A DNA stretch of 64,000 nt from Flavobacterium tyrosinilyticum (GCF_023656565.1 NZ_JAMOKG010000003.1:434001-498000); one strand, 5' to 3'; counted from the first letter of the stretch, positions 25,897 to 35,518 are shown. Notes: a model not told the origin generated them from the sequence alone. A program made the numbers and translations.

Positions 25897-28209
25897 TTAC
25901 TTCTTTTTATAAACCTCAGTACGGGCATCTTTAATAACCCCTTTCCAGTTCAATCCAAAAGCAAAATCATAGATATTTCCCTCACTGTCTTTATGCGGAA
26001 TCATATCATAAGGAACGTCTTCAAATTGTTTTTCAACCGTTTCCATGTTTGCCGGCATTTGCACTGGAAGCAATCCTGAAGGTTCTGTTTTTCCTGAAAT
26101 AATATCTAAAACAGCTTGAGATGAAACTCCGAAATTCAAAACAATTCCATCAACCTGTTTTTCGAATTCATTAAAAATCATAGGTTTTGAAGCCGTAACC
26201 GAAACGATAACAGGCTTTCCGTTCATCATATCTTTGGTATCGAGAATCGTTCTCAAATCCATAGTATTGGCAGCGGTAACGGTTTTGTTTTTGTACGTTC
26301 TATCTTTTATAGTTGGGTCAATAACCTGATCTCCGGCTGCGATACTTTTTGCTCTTGCTTCCGTTGCGGTATAAGTTCCATATTGAAGTGAAATCGGCAC
26401 ATAACCATTGCTTCCGTTTTGTCTGTCTTTTAAATCATAACCGCCTTCTAAACTCTGCGGACTTGTTACAAAAACAATGGCAAAATCTGCTTTTGAAGGA
26501 TCTTCTGTAACATTGTAATATTTCTTAACCAATTCTAGATTTACTGGATATTCTAGTTTTGGCTGGCTCGCAACGCCCCACCAGTCTTTGGTTGAAGCCG
26601 TATAGATTTTCGGAATAAAAACGGTTTTCTTTTCTTTTACAGGCAAAACCGCAGCTTTGTTTTTCAACAACACAACCGACTTCAATTGCGCATCATAACC
26701 CGCTTTCATAAACTCAGGATTTCCAACAACCGCTTTTGTTTCCTCAACATTTAAATATGGATTTTCAAAAAGTCCAACTCTAAAAATGTTTTTCAATAAA
26801 CGAACTGCTGATCTTTCAAATCTGGCTCTCATAAAAGATTCTCCAAATTCTTTAACTCCCATTTCATAAGCAACCAAAACTGGTTTCTTATCATTGTTCC
26901 CGCCAAACTGATCAACTCCGGCAATAATCGCTTTGTAATGTCTTTGATCGATTGAAAGATTTTCAACTCCCCACGGTTTTCCTGCAAAAAGATTTGGTGT
27001 CTTTCCTTCGTCACCCGTTACTAACCAATCGGTGCAGACTACGCCATCATAACCGTATTTATCTCTTAATAAATCGGTAATGATATATTTGCTGTAACCG
27101 TTGGCTACATTTTCATTGTATTTTTTATCTTGATCAAAAGTGATCGTGTAATAAGGCATTACTGCCGAAGCTTTACTGGTTTTTCCTTTCAATTTGAAAG
27201 CTCCATTAATAAACGGATCAATGTGCTGTTGTAAATTATTTCCTGGATAAACCGCAAATTTCCCGTACGCCCAGTGTCCGTCGCGTCCGCCTTCTTCAGC
27301 ACCGCCACTTGGCCAATGTTTTACCATGGCATTTACACTTTTGTAACCCCAGCCGTCTTTGATTTCGTCTTTTCCGTATGATGTTTGAAAACCATCGATA
27401 TAAGCTCTTCCCATGTCTCTGGTTAAAGCGGGGCTTTCGCCAAAAGTCATCGAAATTCTGTACCATCTTGGCTCAGAACCCAAATCGATTTGCGGAGACA
27501 AAGCCGTTGCAATTCCTAACGCACGATATTCTTTTGCTGCAATTTGTCCAAACTGTTCTACAATTTTTGGGTCAAATGTGGATGCCATTGCCAAACCGTC
27601 CGGCCACATTGAAATTGTTCCTCCTGCTCCGGCGTTAAATTCAGAAGTTACATTTGCCGTATGACGCGGATCTGTACTGGTATTACTTGGAATTCCTAAT
27701 CCTATTCCTTCCACAAAAGCCTGCATTTGGTTGTTCCATAAAGCTGCTATTTCTGGCGTTTCGACACTTGTAATCAATACATGTCGAAGATTATCATCTT
27801 TCAGAAATAACTTTTGCTCATCTGTAAGCTGCCAAGGTTTAGCACCGCTTTCAGCGAAAACTTTTCCATTATAATGCCCTGCTCTATATCCGTCTGCAGG
27901 AGCAGGAAGTGCTTGATGACGACTGTAAAGCATTAATCCTGCGATTTGTTCCACCGACATTTTTGAAGCTAAATCTTTGGCTCTTTCATCTGCCGAAAGG
28001 CGCCAATCTTCATATTTATCAAGCTTTCCGTTTTTATTTAAATCTTTAAATTTTTTTCCGCTAACGGTTAGAATTTTGATGCCAGATTCGGGAGAATATC
28101 CCAAATCTGCACCTTTGTTATTTTTTACAATCGTAAAGTTTCCTTGCTGCGCCTGCATAGTAACGCTTAGAAAAAAAGCGAAACCGGCAGTTATGATTAT
28201 TTTTTTCAT
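25897..28209 (-). CDS. glycoside hydrolase family 3, no Fn3 domain
   Basis: A 770-residue secreted enzyme. The signal peptide ends MQAQQ. An EF-hand-like loop (Asp56, Asn58, Asn60, Asp64, Glu67) is followed by the GH3 N-domain, with VKHWPSGG (296-303) and the nucleophile Asp394 in GVVCTDWLVTG. The C-domain ends after a GLNWKGVIKDA segment with no Fn3-like domain, unlike the other GH3. The two are diverged, suggesting different linkage or substrate preference. It follows the TonB-dependent receptor gene by 11 bases, so co-transcription is very likely. Confidence 0.92.
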   Translation of the reverse strand: MKKIIITAGFAFFLSVTMQAQQGNFTIVKNNKGADLGYSPESGIKILTVSGKKFKDLNKNGKLDKYEDWRLSADERAKDLASKMSVEQIAGLMLYSRHQALPAPADGYRAGHYNGKVFAESGAKPWQLTDEQKLFLKDDNLRHVLITSVETPEIAALWNNQMQAFVEGIGLGIPSNTSTDPRHTANVTSEFNAGAGGTISMWPDGLAMASTFDPKIVEQFGQIAAKEYRALGIATALSPQIDLGSEPRWYRISMTFGESPALTRDMGRAYIDGFQTSYGKDEIKDGWGYKSVNAMVKHWPSGGAEEGGRDGHWAYGKFAVYPGNNLQQHIDPFINGAFKLKGKTSKASAVMPYYTITFDQDKKYNENVANGYSKYIITDLLRDKYGYDGVVCTDWLVTGDEGKTPNLFAGKPWGVENLSIDQRHYKAIIAGVDQFGGNNDKKPVLVAYEMGVKEFGESFMRARFERSAVRLLKNIFRVGLFENPYLNVEETKAVVGNPEFMKAGYDAQLKSVVLLKNKAAVLPVKEKKTVFIPKIYTASTKDWWGVASQPKLEYPVNLELVKKYYNVTEDPSKADFAIVFVTSPQSLEGGYDLKDRQNGSNGYVPISLQYGTYTATEARAKSIAAGDQVIDPTIKDRTYKNKTVTAANTMDLRTILDTKDMMNGKPVIVSVTASKPMIFNEFEKQVDGIVLNFGVSSQAVLDIISGKTEPSGLLPVQMPANMETVEKQFEDVPYDMIPHKDSEGNIYDFAFGLNWKGVIKDARTEVYKKK

Positions 28210-28220
28210 CGAAATAAAAT

Positions 28221-30476
28221 TTAGAATCTGAAATTAAGAGAAGCTTCTAAAGTGAATGGTCTGATGTAAGATCCAACCAAAAGCTGATCGTAATAAGCTG
28301 AAGCGTCTGTAATTAATTCCGCTCCATTGATTGTTCCTTTTGCTCCTGTTTGATTTAAGAAGTTTACCGCAGTTAAACCAATATCAAAATGATTGTTTAT
28401 TTTATAATTTACTCCTCCAAATGTTTCCCATCTTGGGGCAAAGTATAATGCATTGGTTTGGTTCGCATATTGTTTACTGAAGTAACGGAAACTTGCCCAG
28501 AATTTGAAGTCTTTGTACGTATAACTCGGATCGATTTCCATTAATACTTTAGAGATTTCTAGAACATTTTTGTCGTTGTAAGAATAGCTATTTCCAAAAG
28601 CATTGAAATCGTAATTTTTATAAACAGGATCTTGAAACGTAATTAAATAATGCAGATTAAATCCTTTGAATGGTGAAGTCACAATGTCTGTTGTCCAGCC
28701 TATAGTCTGAATATCATAGAAAACTGTTGCTACTTCTGACTGGCTTGCATTTGATGGATTTACTAAATTCAATCTTGCCTGATAATTATTTCTTGTCAAA
28801 TAAGTTGCCTGCGATACAACACTGAATTTTTCATGATTGAAATACAATCCAAAAGCTCCTAAAGGGCTTTTAGTTTTTGCCAAGTTAGGCTCCACAGCTC
28901 CAGAATAGCTCTCTAACTGTCCATTTTTTTCAGTATATGTGAAGTCTGCAAGAATTCCTGCTCTTTTGGTTACTTTGTAAACTGCGTTTATAGACCCTCC
29001 TAAATGAAACCAATTGTTATCAAAATAGGTTTTCTGACTTGGATCAAATACTAAATCTGGCGTTCTTGGTGTTAAATAATAGTCTCCTTTTAATTTGTGG
29101 TATCTTAAATTAACACCATAAGCCAAACTAAAACGATCATTAACGGTCCAGTTATCAGAGAAATAACCAGATAATTTATTTTCAAAACCATTGTGGTATT
29201 CACCACCTACGTTGTAATTGTAAAATCCGTCGGCGTCTGTGTTTGAAGTGCCACCTGGCGTATTACGAACCAATTTATCTGGGTTTGCACTAACTGTTTG
29301 GTTAAAGAATGATCTGCTCGATGTAAAGTCATCAACTTGATAATAGTATTCTGTAATACCAAATCTCCATTTGTGTTTTTCTACGCTTTTTGTAATTTCA
29401 AATCGAGACAAAGCTGTTTTTGTAGGCGTTCCGTCTGTGTATAATCCCAACATTGAGTTTACATTACCAACGTATGCATTCCCGTTTGATTTGTAAGTGA
29501 AATTATCTGCTGCAGTGGCTTGAAAAATCCCAAGCGGAATTGCAATCAACTGAGATGCTTCTGCATAACGAAAACGAGTTGAGAAATTTAACTTCCAATC
29601 ATTTGCGAGATCATAATTTCCTAAAATATCGAAGGTATGCGAAGTTGATGCCGCGTCACTTCCTCCCATATCAGCAAATTTAGTTTCGCCCGTTAGTATA
29701 TCTTTAAACTTCATGATTCCGTCATTAACGATATACGAATCACGTCCGATTTTAAAGTCATTGTATTCTTCTACTTTTCCTCCTTCTTTATATCTAAAAA
29801 CGGCATAATTGGTTAAAGAAGCTGAGTTGGCATATTTATATAAAAAGCTGATCTGTCCTTTTCCGTTATTGAATTTCTTGGTCAAACCTGCTCTGTAAAT
29901 TTGTGTTCTGTCTGAATACTTAGCAAATTTTAAATCAAATGAATTTGGATCAAAATTGGCATAGGCGCCCATTGTGTACGACCATCCTTTTGCTAAAGGT
30001 CCAGAAACATTTAGGTCGCCTTTCATCCATCCGAAACTTGAACCTGAAAAATTCCCCACGACTTCCAGTTTATCTGTTCCGAGTTTGGTATAAGAATTAA
30101 CGGCAAAACCTAAATCTCCGGTTGTAATTGCAGCTTCGCCGATTTTTAATAAACCTGTTCGCCCCAAACTTGTACTTTGTCTCCAAGTACGGTTTGGCAA
30201 TTCTGGCCAGAAATAATATACTACTGGTAAATCATTTTCTTGAATGGTAATTCCTCCAACTGTCGAAGGTAAACCAATATTTACATCACGCGGCCCCGTA
30301 TTGTTGGCTGCGTTTAGCATTACGTTTCTATTTTTTTCTTCTTTGGTATCTGATTCTACAATTTTGGTCGTTTTTTTAATCGAATCTGTGGCTTGCTGTT
30401 TTTTATCTTCTTGTGAAAAAGCTTCAGAAGCTGGATAAAATGCCAAACAAATTGTGGCAATAATTAATTTTTTCAT
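28221..30476 (-). CDS. TonB-dependent outer-membrane receptor
   Basis: A 751-residue protein. The signal peptide ends near SEAFS. A Lys/Thr-rich linker (about 25-55) leads to a reduced plug-like region, then many beta strands ending in the outer-membrane C-terminus FTLEASLNFRF, with aromatic last residue. It lacks the CarboxypepD_reg domain and STN of SusC proteins and has no SusD partner next to it, so it is not a classical SusCD pair. It presumably imports the oligosaccharide or glycoside processed by the downstream enzymes. It is the first gene of the minus-strand operon, divergent from the NUDIX regulator. Confidence 0.85.
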   Translation of the reverse strand: MKKLIIATICLAFYPASEAFSQEDKKQQATDSIKKTTKIVESDTKEEKNRNVMLNAANNTGPRDVNIGLPSTVGGITIQENDLPVVYYFWPELPNRTWRQSTSLGRTGLLKIGEAAITTGDLGFAVNSYTKLGTDKLEVVGNFSGSSFGWMKGDLNVSGPLAKGWSYTMGAYANFDPNSFDLKFAKYSDRTQIYRAGLTKKFNNGKGQISFLYKYANSASLTNYAVFRYKEGGKVEEYNDFKIGRDSYIVNDGIMKFKDILTGETKFADMGGSDAASTSHTFDILGNYDLANDWKLNFSTRFRYAEASQLIAIPLGIFQATAADNFTYKSNGNAYVGNVNSMLGLYTDGTPTKTALSRFEITKSVEKHKWRFGITEYYYQVDDFTSSRSFFNQTVSANPDKLVRNTPGGTSNTDADGFYNYNVGGEYHNGFENKLSGYFSDNWTVNDRFSLAYGVNLRYHKLKGDYYLTPRTPDLVFDPSQKTYFDNNWFHLGGSINAVYKVTKRAGILADFTYTEKNGQLESYSGAVEPNLAKTKSPLGAFGLYFNHEKFSVVSQATYLTRNNYQARLNLVNPSNASQSEVATVFYDIQTIGWTTDIVTSPFKGFNLHYLITFQDPVYKNYDFNAFGNSYSYNDKNVLEISKVLMEIDPSYTYKDFKFWASFRYFSKQYANQTNALYFAPRWETFGGVNYKINNHFDIGLTAVNFLNQTGAKGTINGAELITDASAYYDQLLVGSYIRPFTLEASLNFRF

Positions 30477-30513
30477 GAGTAGTTTAAGTTAGGTTTTTTG
30501 TTATGAAATTTTC

Positions 30514-30534
30514 ATTGCTTCATAATGAAGCAAT
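30514..30534. promoter_or_regulatory. perfect palindrome, candidate operator of the NUDIX regulator
   Basis: ATTGCTTCAT and its exact reverse complement ATGAAGCAAT flank a single central A. The site lies 38 bases upstream of the TonB receptor start in the divergent intergenic region (30477-30873), has no T-run and is not a terminator. No other ordered structure stands out in that region. Confidence 0.6.
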
Positions 30535-30824
30535 ATTAAATACAATTTCTCAAATCAGCAAATTAATGATGTTATTATTTTCATTATCGCATTAAAACCC
30601 GCCTATAAATTCCATAAAAACAACAAATAAAGAGATATGCTTGAATTGTCAAATAAACACTTAAAACAAACTACCTCGTTTGCGTAAAGAGCCGTAGTTA
30701 TTGAAAAAAATGATCGAAGAGAAGAAAAGACGTGAAAATGATTTTAAAAGAAATTTTAAAAAAATATCACCAATAGTTAATTTTTTGTGACGATGCCAAA
30801 ACTGTCAGAAAAAATTTAAACAAT

Positions 30825-30856
30825 TTGACTTGTAACTATTAAAAGGTTTAAATTTG
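30825..30856 (+). promoter_or_regulatory. promoter of the NUDIX regulator gene
   Basis: TTG (30825-30827), a 21-base spacer and TAAATTTG (30849-30856) match the Bacteroidota consensus, 17 bases before the ATG. The leader would be very short. Confidence 0.55.
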
Positions 30857-30873
30857 AAGCTAATTGTACCCTT

Positions 30874-31620
30874 ATGGATTTTAAAAAGTTTCTCGAAAAT
30901 GAGTCTAAAGAGGCTTGGAAAAAATATATTCCGACACTTTCTATTGACAGCGTTATTTTTAGTTTTCACCAAAATTCTCTTCATGTTTTGCTTTTAAAAA
31001 TGAAAGACATGGAATCTTGGGGACTTCCTGGCGGTTATGTTAAAAAAACAGAAAATGTCGATGAGGCAGCAGTTCGTATATTGAAAGACAGAACAGGAAC
31101 TGAAAATATTTACCTGCACCAATTTCATACTTTTGGAGATCGCAATCGTTCTGAAGACGCTTTTGCCGAATATGCTGATGATATTTGGTACAAACAGCGT
31201 TTTATATCAATTGGGTATTATGCTTTGGCAGAACATTCGCAAGTAAAATTGGTAATTGATGAGTTTTCTAGTACCGTTGAATGGTGTTCTATAGAAGATC
31301 TTCCTGAATTCATGATGGATCACAGACTGATTTTTGACAAAGCATTAATGACACTTCGCGAGCAATTGAACAATCATCCTATTGGCTATAACCTTCTCCC
31401 TGAGAAATTTACAATGCCTGAACTTCAAAAATTATATGAAGGTATTTTAGGTAAAAAATTAAATAGAGGTAATTTTTATAGAAAAATTTTGCGTTATGAT
31501 ATCCTAACAAAATTAGATGAATCGCGAAAAGGCGGAGCACATAAAGCGCCCGATTTGTATAGTTTTGACTTGGAAAAATATAATAGTGCTCTTAAAGAAG
31601 GATTACAAGGAAACTGGTAA
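30874..31620 (+). CDS. NUDIX-domain transcriptional regulator (NrtR/AraR type)
   Basis: A 248-residue protein. Residues 20-140 form a NUDIX fold with a degenerate box (GGYVKKTENVDEAAVRIL, then DRTGTE in place of REUxEE), so it should bind but not hydrolyse. Residues 160-235 form a winged helix with the characteristic LNRGNFYRKILRYDIL and a basic wing. This is the NrtR layout. In Bacteroidota, paralogues such as AraR are sugar-responsive repressors or activators of utilisation operons. Its divergent position makes the TonB/GH3 operon the likely target. A strong terminator follows the stop. Confidence 0.88.
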   Translation: MDFKKFLENESKEAWKKYIPTLSIDSVIFSFHQNSLHVLLLKMKDMESWGLPGGYVKKTENVDEAAVRILKDRTGTENIYLHQFHTFGDRNRSEDAFAEYADDIWYKQRFISIGYYALAEHSQVKLVIDEFSSTVEWCSIEDLPEFMMDHRLIFDKALMTLREQLNNHPIGYNLLPEKFTMPELQKLYEGILGKKLNRGNFYRKILRYDILTKLDESRKGGAHKAPDLYSFDLEKYNSALKEGLQGNW

Positions 31621-31646
31621 TCACATTCTTTCCTCTTTTATTTCAC

Positions 31647-31682
31647 AAAAAAAAAGTCCTAATCAAATTAGGACTTTTTTTT
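31647..31682. terminator. bidirectional intrinsic terminator
   Basis: AAAAAGTCCTAAT and ATTAGGACTTTTT flank a short loop with A and T runs at the ends. It separates the convergent NUDIX regulator and M28 peptidase genes and nearly copies the terminator at 13841. Confidence 0.85.
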
Positions 31683-31715
31683 ATGATTTATTTCGATACT
31701 GAAATCGGAATAAAT

Positions 31716-33188
31716 TTATTGTTTTGATTTTTTAGGTGGCAAAAATTTAGGCCTTTCTGGATTATTAGATAGTATCCATCCTGTTCGATATATCCACTCT
31801 GTCATTTTATGCAGTTTTGCAAAATCTATATTTTCAGATTCATCCATTGGGGTGTGATATTGACTGTGAAGTACACTGGTAAAAAAAACGGCAGGTATTC
31901 CTTTTTGCGCATAAGGAACATGATCAGATCTAAAGTAAAAGAATTCAGGATGTTCCGGTCTATCCCAAAGTTTATCGAGTTCAAATTTGGGTCCTTCATC
32001 ATTCGCTTTTTTAGCAGCATTTACCAAATCAGGAGAATTTTGATGCGGATCAGTAGAACCTAAAAGTGCTGCTTGATTAATATCATTTCTTCCAATCATA
32101 TCTCCATTTAATACTGCAATAATATCTTTTTCAGGCACTGTCGTATGTGATGCATACCAGTTTGAACCTAATAATCCGCGTTCTTCAGAACCATGAAATA
32201 CAAATAAAGCAGATCTTTTTCCGGGCTGTTTTTTAAATGCTCTTGCAATCGCGAGCATTGCCACACAGGTACTTGCATTATCATCTGCTCCATTGTAAAT
32301 AGAATCCTGACCGTATTTTTGTCGTACACCATCGTGGTCTTGGTGGCCGCTAAAAAGAACATACTCATTTTTTAATGCAGGGTCTTTTCCGTCTATTTTT
32401 CCAACAACATTTACAGATGGGTATTTGTAAGTTTCAGAAATTACTTCAGCTGACAAATAATCTTTTGTGTTTTTTAGAAAATCAATTTGATCATTATGAA
32501 CCCAAAAAGCAGGCATTCTAGCTGGTACAGGCATTTTTTCACGATAACCTTCAATTCCGTACACTCCTCTCTTCATCTGTGGTTCGACTTGAGACCAGCA
32601 TTCTTCACCAAATTGATCTGCAATTATAATTAAAGCCGCCGCTCCCCTTTGAGCTAAATCTTCATAATATTTTTGTTTGACAAAGCCAGGATAACGTCTG
32701 TCAAAAAGCGAAATATCTTCTGAAATTCCATCTTTAGAGGCTATTAAAACAACAGCTTTTCCTTTTACCTCTATTTTCCTAATTTCTTCTGTAGAAATTT
32801 TTCCCAAATAGAGCAATGGTGCTTCAACTTTATTGGTTGTGGTTTCGGCTACTAAAACGTCAGTCCATAATTTAAATTCTTTTTGACCTATTTTAAATTT
32901 GGTGTAATTGGTAACCTGATGTCTATACAAATCGAAAAATTGAAAAAAAGTGCCATCATCTCCTGCGGGAGACATTCCGGCTTGTTTTGCTTTTTCTGCC
33001 AGCCAAACAGATACCTTTAATTCGTCTAAAGTACCGGCTTCCCGTCCATTAAAATGGTCTCCTGCCATTTGGTACATATCTGTTTTAAGATCTTTTACCG
33101 TAATTGCATCAACTAATGGCTTCTTTACTGTCTGCGAAAAAACCGCATGGCAGCATAAACTAAGTAATATAAATAACTTCTTTTTCAT
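31716..33188 (-). CDS. secreted M28 family metallopeptidase with PA domain
   Basis: I choose ATG at 33188 (490 residues), which begins MKKKLFILLSLCCHAVFSQ, a complete signal peptide; the frame to 33200 adds four residues only. A PA (protease-associated) insert spans roughly 120-240. The M28 zinc ligands follow in order: His in SGHQDHDG, Asp in NGADDNAS, Glu-Glu in GSEERGLLG, Asp in NGDMIGR and His in SQYHTPMDE. The family comprises aminopeptidases and related glutaminyl cyclases. Extracytoplasmic peptide trimming fits the peptide-import genes on the other side of the divergent region, though a functional link is inference. Confidence 0.92.
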   Translation of the reverse strand: MKKKLFILLSLCCHAVFSQTVKKPLVDAITVKDLKTDMYQMAGDHFNGREAGTLDELKVSVWLAEKAKQAGMSPAGDDGTFFQFFDLYRHQVTNYTKFKIGQKEFKLWTDVLVAETTTNKVEAPLLYLGKISTEEIRKIEVKGKAVVLIASKDGISEDISLFDRRYPGFVKQKYYEDLAQRGAAALIIIADQFGEECWSQVEPQMKRGVYGIEGYREKMPVPARMPAFWVHNDQIDFLKNTKDYLSAEVISETYKYPSVNVVGKIDGKDPALKNEYVLFSGHQDHDGVRQKYGQDSIYNGADDNASTCVAMLAIARAFKKQPGKRSALFVFHGSEERGLLGSNWYASHTTVPEKDIIAVLNGDMIGRNDINQAALLGSTDPHQNSPDLVNAAKKANDEGPKFELDKLWDRPEHPEFFYFRSDHVPYAQKGIPAVFFTSVLHSQYHTPMDESENIDFAKLHKMTEWIYRTGWILSNNPERPKFLPPKKSKQ

Positions 33189-33528
33189 AATTAAAATCAA
33201 ATTAAAGAATTAAGATAATTTTCTTGCAAAAAAAGAAGGGCTTGAAAAAAGACAAATCTATACTTTTTATAAATATCCTTTAATATAAAATACTTTTTTT
33301 ATTGTATTTTATTCAATTCTCAATTAAAACAAGACTTAACCTACAATAATTTAAATACGGTTCTGAAACGGGATTGAATCTTATGCAAAATTGAAACGTT
33401 TATTTTTACAATAATTTAATATTTTATTCATAAAATAGTAAAACAGTATTTTTAAAGGCATATTATAGATAAATAATCTCTGTTTGAAAAAAAATAAATA
33501 ATATTGCTGAATTGATTGTTACTTAAAC
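33189..33528. other. divergent intergenic region
   Basis: About 340 very AT-rich bases between the M28 peptidase and sigma factor genes. CAAATCTA at 33253-33260 is a minus-strand TAGATTTG box suited to the peptidase gene, without a clear -33 TTG. I see no gene in it. Confidence 0.35.
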
Positions 33529-34116
33529 ATGGCTCAAAATTCAAATATGGACGAAAAAAAACTTCTTTTTGAGTTATCTCAAGGAAGTGAGCTTGCTTTT
33601 ACAACGGTATACAACCAGTACAAAAATATTGTTTACTCTACTGCTTTAAGAATTACCAAATCAAAAATTTTATCAGAAGAAGCCGTTCAGGATATTTTCT
33701 TGAAGATATGGCAAAATCGTGAAAGTGTAGCCGAAATAGATCATTTTGAGAATTACATTTATATAATCTCACGCAATCATTTGTTTAATTCTATTAAAAA
33801 AATTGCAAGAGAAACTAATTTCGCTTCAGAAATTAATCTAAAAGATGCCGGTTTTATTGATACCGATACTTCAATTAAAGATGAGCAGTACAATACTATT
33901 TTAAATCAGATTGTTGAGCAGCTTCCTCCACAGCAGCAAAAAGTATATAAAATGGCTAAACTGGATGGTTTAAGTCATCAAAAAATTGGCGAAAGTTTAG
34001 GCATTTCCACCGATACTGTTAAAAAACATATGGCTCAAGCTCTAAAATTTATACGTCTTAAAATTTCTCCGTACATGAATATGTTCATGACGCTTCTTCT
34101 ATTTTTAAAATTTTAG
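33529..34116 (+). CDS. ECF-type RNA polymerase sigma factor
   Basis: A 195-residue sigma-70 family protein. Region 2 spans about 20-90, including the segment from AVQDIFLKIWQNRES onward. Region 4 spans about 130-180, with LPPQQQKVYKMAKLDGLSHQ and the helix IGESLGISTDTVKKHMAQAL. It ends in a short hydrophobic tail (MNMFMTLLLFLKF). This is the usual partner of a FecR-type anti-sigma factor, which follows 231 bases later, and of a SusC protein with an STN domain. The three form a trans-envelope signalling set in which substrate binding at the surface releases the sigma factor to activate the operon. Confidence 0.93.
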   Translation: MAQNSNMDEKKLLFELSQGSELAFTTVYNQYKNIVYSTALRITKSKILSEEAVQDIFLKIWQNRESVAEIDHFENYIYIISRNHLFNSIKKIARETNFASEINLKDAGFIDTDTSIKDEQYNTILNQIVEQLPPQQQKVYKMAKLDGLSHQKIGESLGISTDTVKKHMAQALKFIRLKISPYMNMFMTLLLFLKF

Positions 34117-34273
34117 ATTAGAGTTTTTTCTCTCAAAAAGGCCACATTGGCTATTATTTTACCTTTTTTTTACCTTTTTTTCACATTTCACTACTCCCTC
34201 CCCTTTTTTAAATGGTCTTTATAATAAAGAGACCTATTAAAACACGTTCTTATCCCTAAAATCAGAAGGGCTG

Positions 34274-34295
34274 AAAAAAAAAAAAAAAAAAAAAA
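34274..34295 (+). repeat. 22-base poly-A tract
   Basis: An unbroken run of 22 A lies between the sigma factor and FecR genes. Upstream, at 34160-34182, TACCTTTTTTT occurs twice in tandem. Such tracts are prone to slippage. Confidence 0.95.
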
Positions 34296-34347
34296 GATAC
34301 CCCAATCTATCATTTACAAACAAGTACTAATTTAATTTACTAAACCA

Positions 34348-35388
34348 ATGCAGCAAAAAAAATTCGAAGAGTTATTTGAAGGCTATCTGCAGAATAATCT
34401 ATCTGATGCAGAGCAACAGCAAATGATGGAAATAATTCAGCAGGGTGCTTATGATGATTTCCTTAAAGGAAAAATTCATGATATGCTGAAAGTAGGTAAT
34501 GTTACAGATGTAATGGACAAAAAACAAAGTGATGATGTTCTAAACTACATTTTATCTCAACCACAAAATGAACCTAAAGTGGTCGATTTAAATCCGAAGA
34601 GACGAAGAAAAGTAGTTTTACAATCTCTTTTTGCGGCCGCAAGTATTGCTTTGCTAATTGCTTTGAGTAATTCATTATTTTTTAAAGAAAAAACAGTTAT
34701 TCCTGCTGTTCCAGAAACACCAAATGTTGTTGCACAAAATACCTTAATTGATTTTAGCGGCAAGCAATTGGTTCATCTTCCAGACGGAAGTACGGTTCTA
34801 CTAAACGATAACAGTACTTTGAAATACGACCAGAATTCTTTTGACTCTAAAACTCGTGAAGTAACACTAACTGGAGAAGCTTTTTTTGATATTAAACACA
34901 ACCCAGAAAAACCATTTATCGTACATACTGGAAAAGTGCAGACTAAAGTTTTGGGAACTGCTTTTAATATCAATGCTCGAAATTCTTCCAATGATATTGA
35001 AGTTACCGTTGCCCGTGGTAAAGTTCAGGTTGGAGATACAGAAAAGATTTATGGTGTGATTACTCCTAACCAGCAGATTAAAGTCAATAAAACTACTTTA
35101 GACTATCAGCAAAATACGATTAGTGCCGCCATTGTAACCGAATGGAAAAACAATTACCTGATTTTGGACGATATCAATATGGCTGAAGCGGTTTCTTTAA
35201 TTTCTCAGAAATACAAAGTTTCGATTTTATTGGATAATGAAAAGATTAAAAACTGCCGAATAACTGCAAGTTTCTTAAATGAAGAAGATTTAGATCATGT
35301 TCTAAAAGTAATCTGCAGTGTTATTGAAACCGAATATAGATATAACAAAGCTGGATCTATCACTATTGATGGAAAAGGCTGCGAATAA
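34348..35388 (+). CDS. FecR family anti-sigma factor
   Basis: A 346-residue inner-membrane protein. A cytoplasmic N-terminus (1-85) binds the sigma factor. A single membrane helix lies at about 88-110 (VVLQSLFAAASIALLIALSN). The periplasmic FecR domain spans about 130-240, with LVHLPDGSTVLLNDNSTLKY and LTGEAFFDIKHNPEKPFIVH. The C-terminal DUF4974 domain (about 265-340) contacts the STN domain of the adjacent SusC. It is located between its sigma factor and SusC, as expected. The downstream 179 bases hold the predicted antisense RNA described separately. Confidence 0.93.
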   Translation: MQQKKFEELFEGYLQNNLSDAEQQQMMEIIQQGAYDDFLKGKIHDMLKVGNVTDVMDKKQSDDVLNYILSQPQNEPKVVDLNPKRRRKVVLQSLFAAASIALLIALSNSLFFKEKTVIPAVPETPNVVAQNTLIDFSGKQLVHLPDGSTVLLNDNSTLKYDQNSFDSKTREVTLTGEAFFDIKHNPEKPFIVHTGKVQTKVLGTAFNINARNSSNDIEVTVARGKVQVGDTEKIYGVITPNQQIKVNKTTLDYQQNTISAAIVTEWKNNYLILDDINMAEAVSLISQKYKVSILLDNEKIKNCRITASFLNEEDLDHVLKVICSVIETEYRYNKAGSITIDGKGCE

Positions 35389-35486
35389 AAATAGATAGAA
35401 ACAAAGCCGACTAACCTCCTACTTAGAAAGCTTCTTAAAATTAAATATTAACCTTTAAAAACAGAACCATTAACCAAAACTAAATT

Positions 35487-35518
35487 AAAAAAGCCATCCA
35501 GCTCCTACACCAGATGGC
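35487..35518 (-). terminator. orphan minus-strand intrinsic terminator in the susC leader
   Basis: On the minus strand GCCATCTGG pairs over nine positions (two G-U) with CTGGATGGC across an 8-base loop and runs into six Ts. No minus-strand gene lies upstream for it to end. Confidence 0.7.

Noticed and set aside
28221..30476. SusC/SusD pair for the GH3 operon
   Set aside because: The receptor has no STN or CarboxypepD_reg domain and no adjacent SusD, so it is called a plain TonB-dependent receptor.
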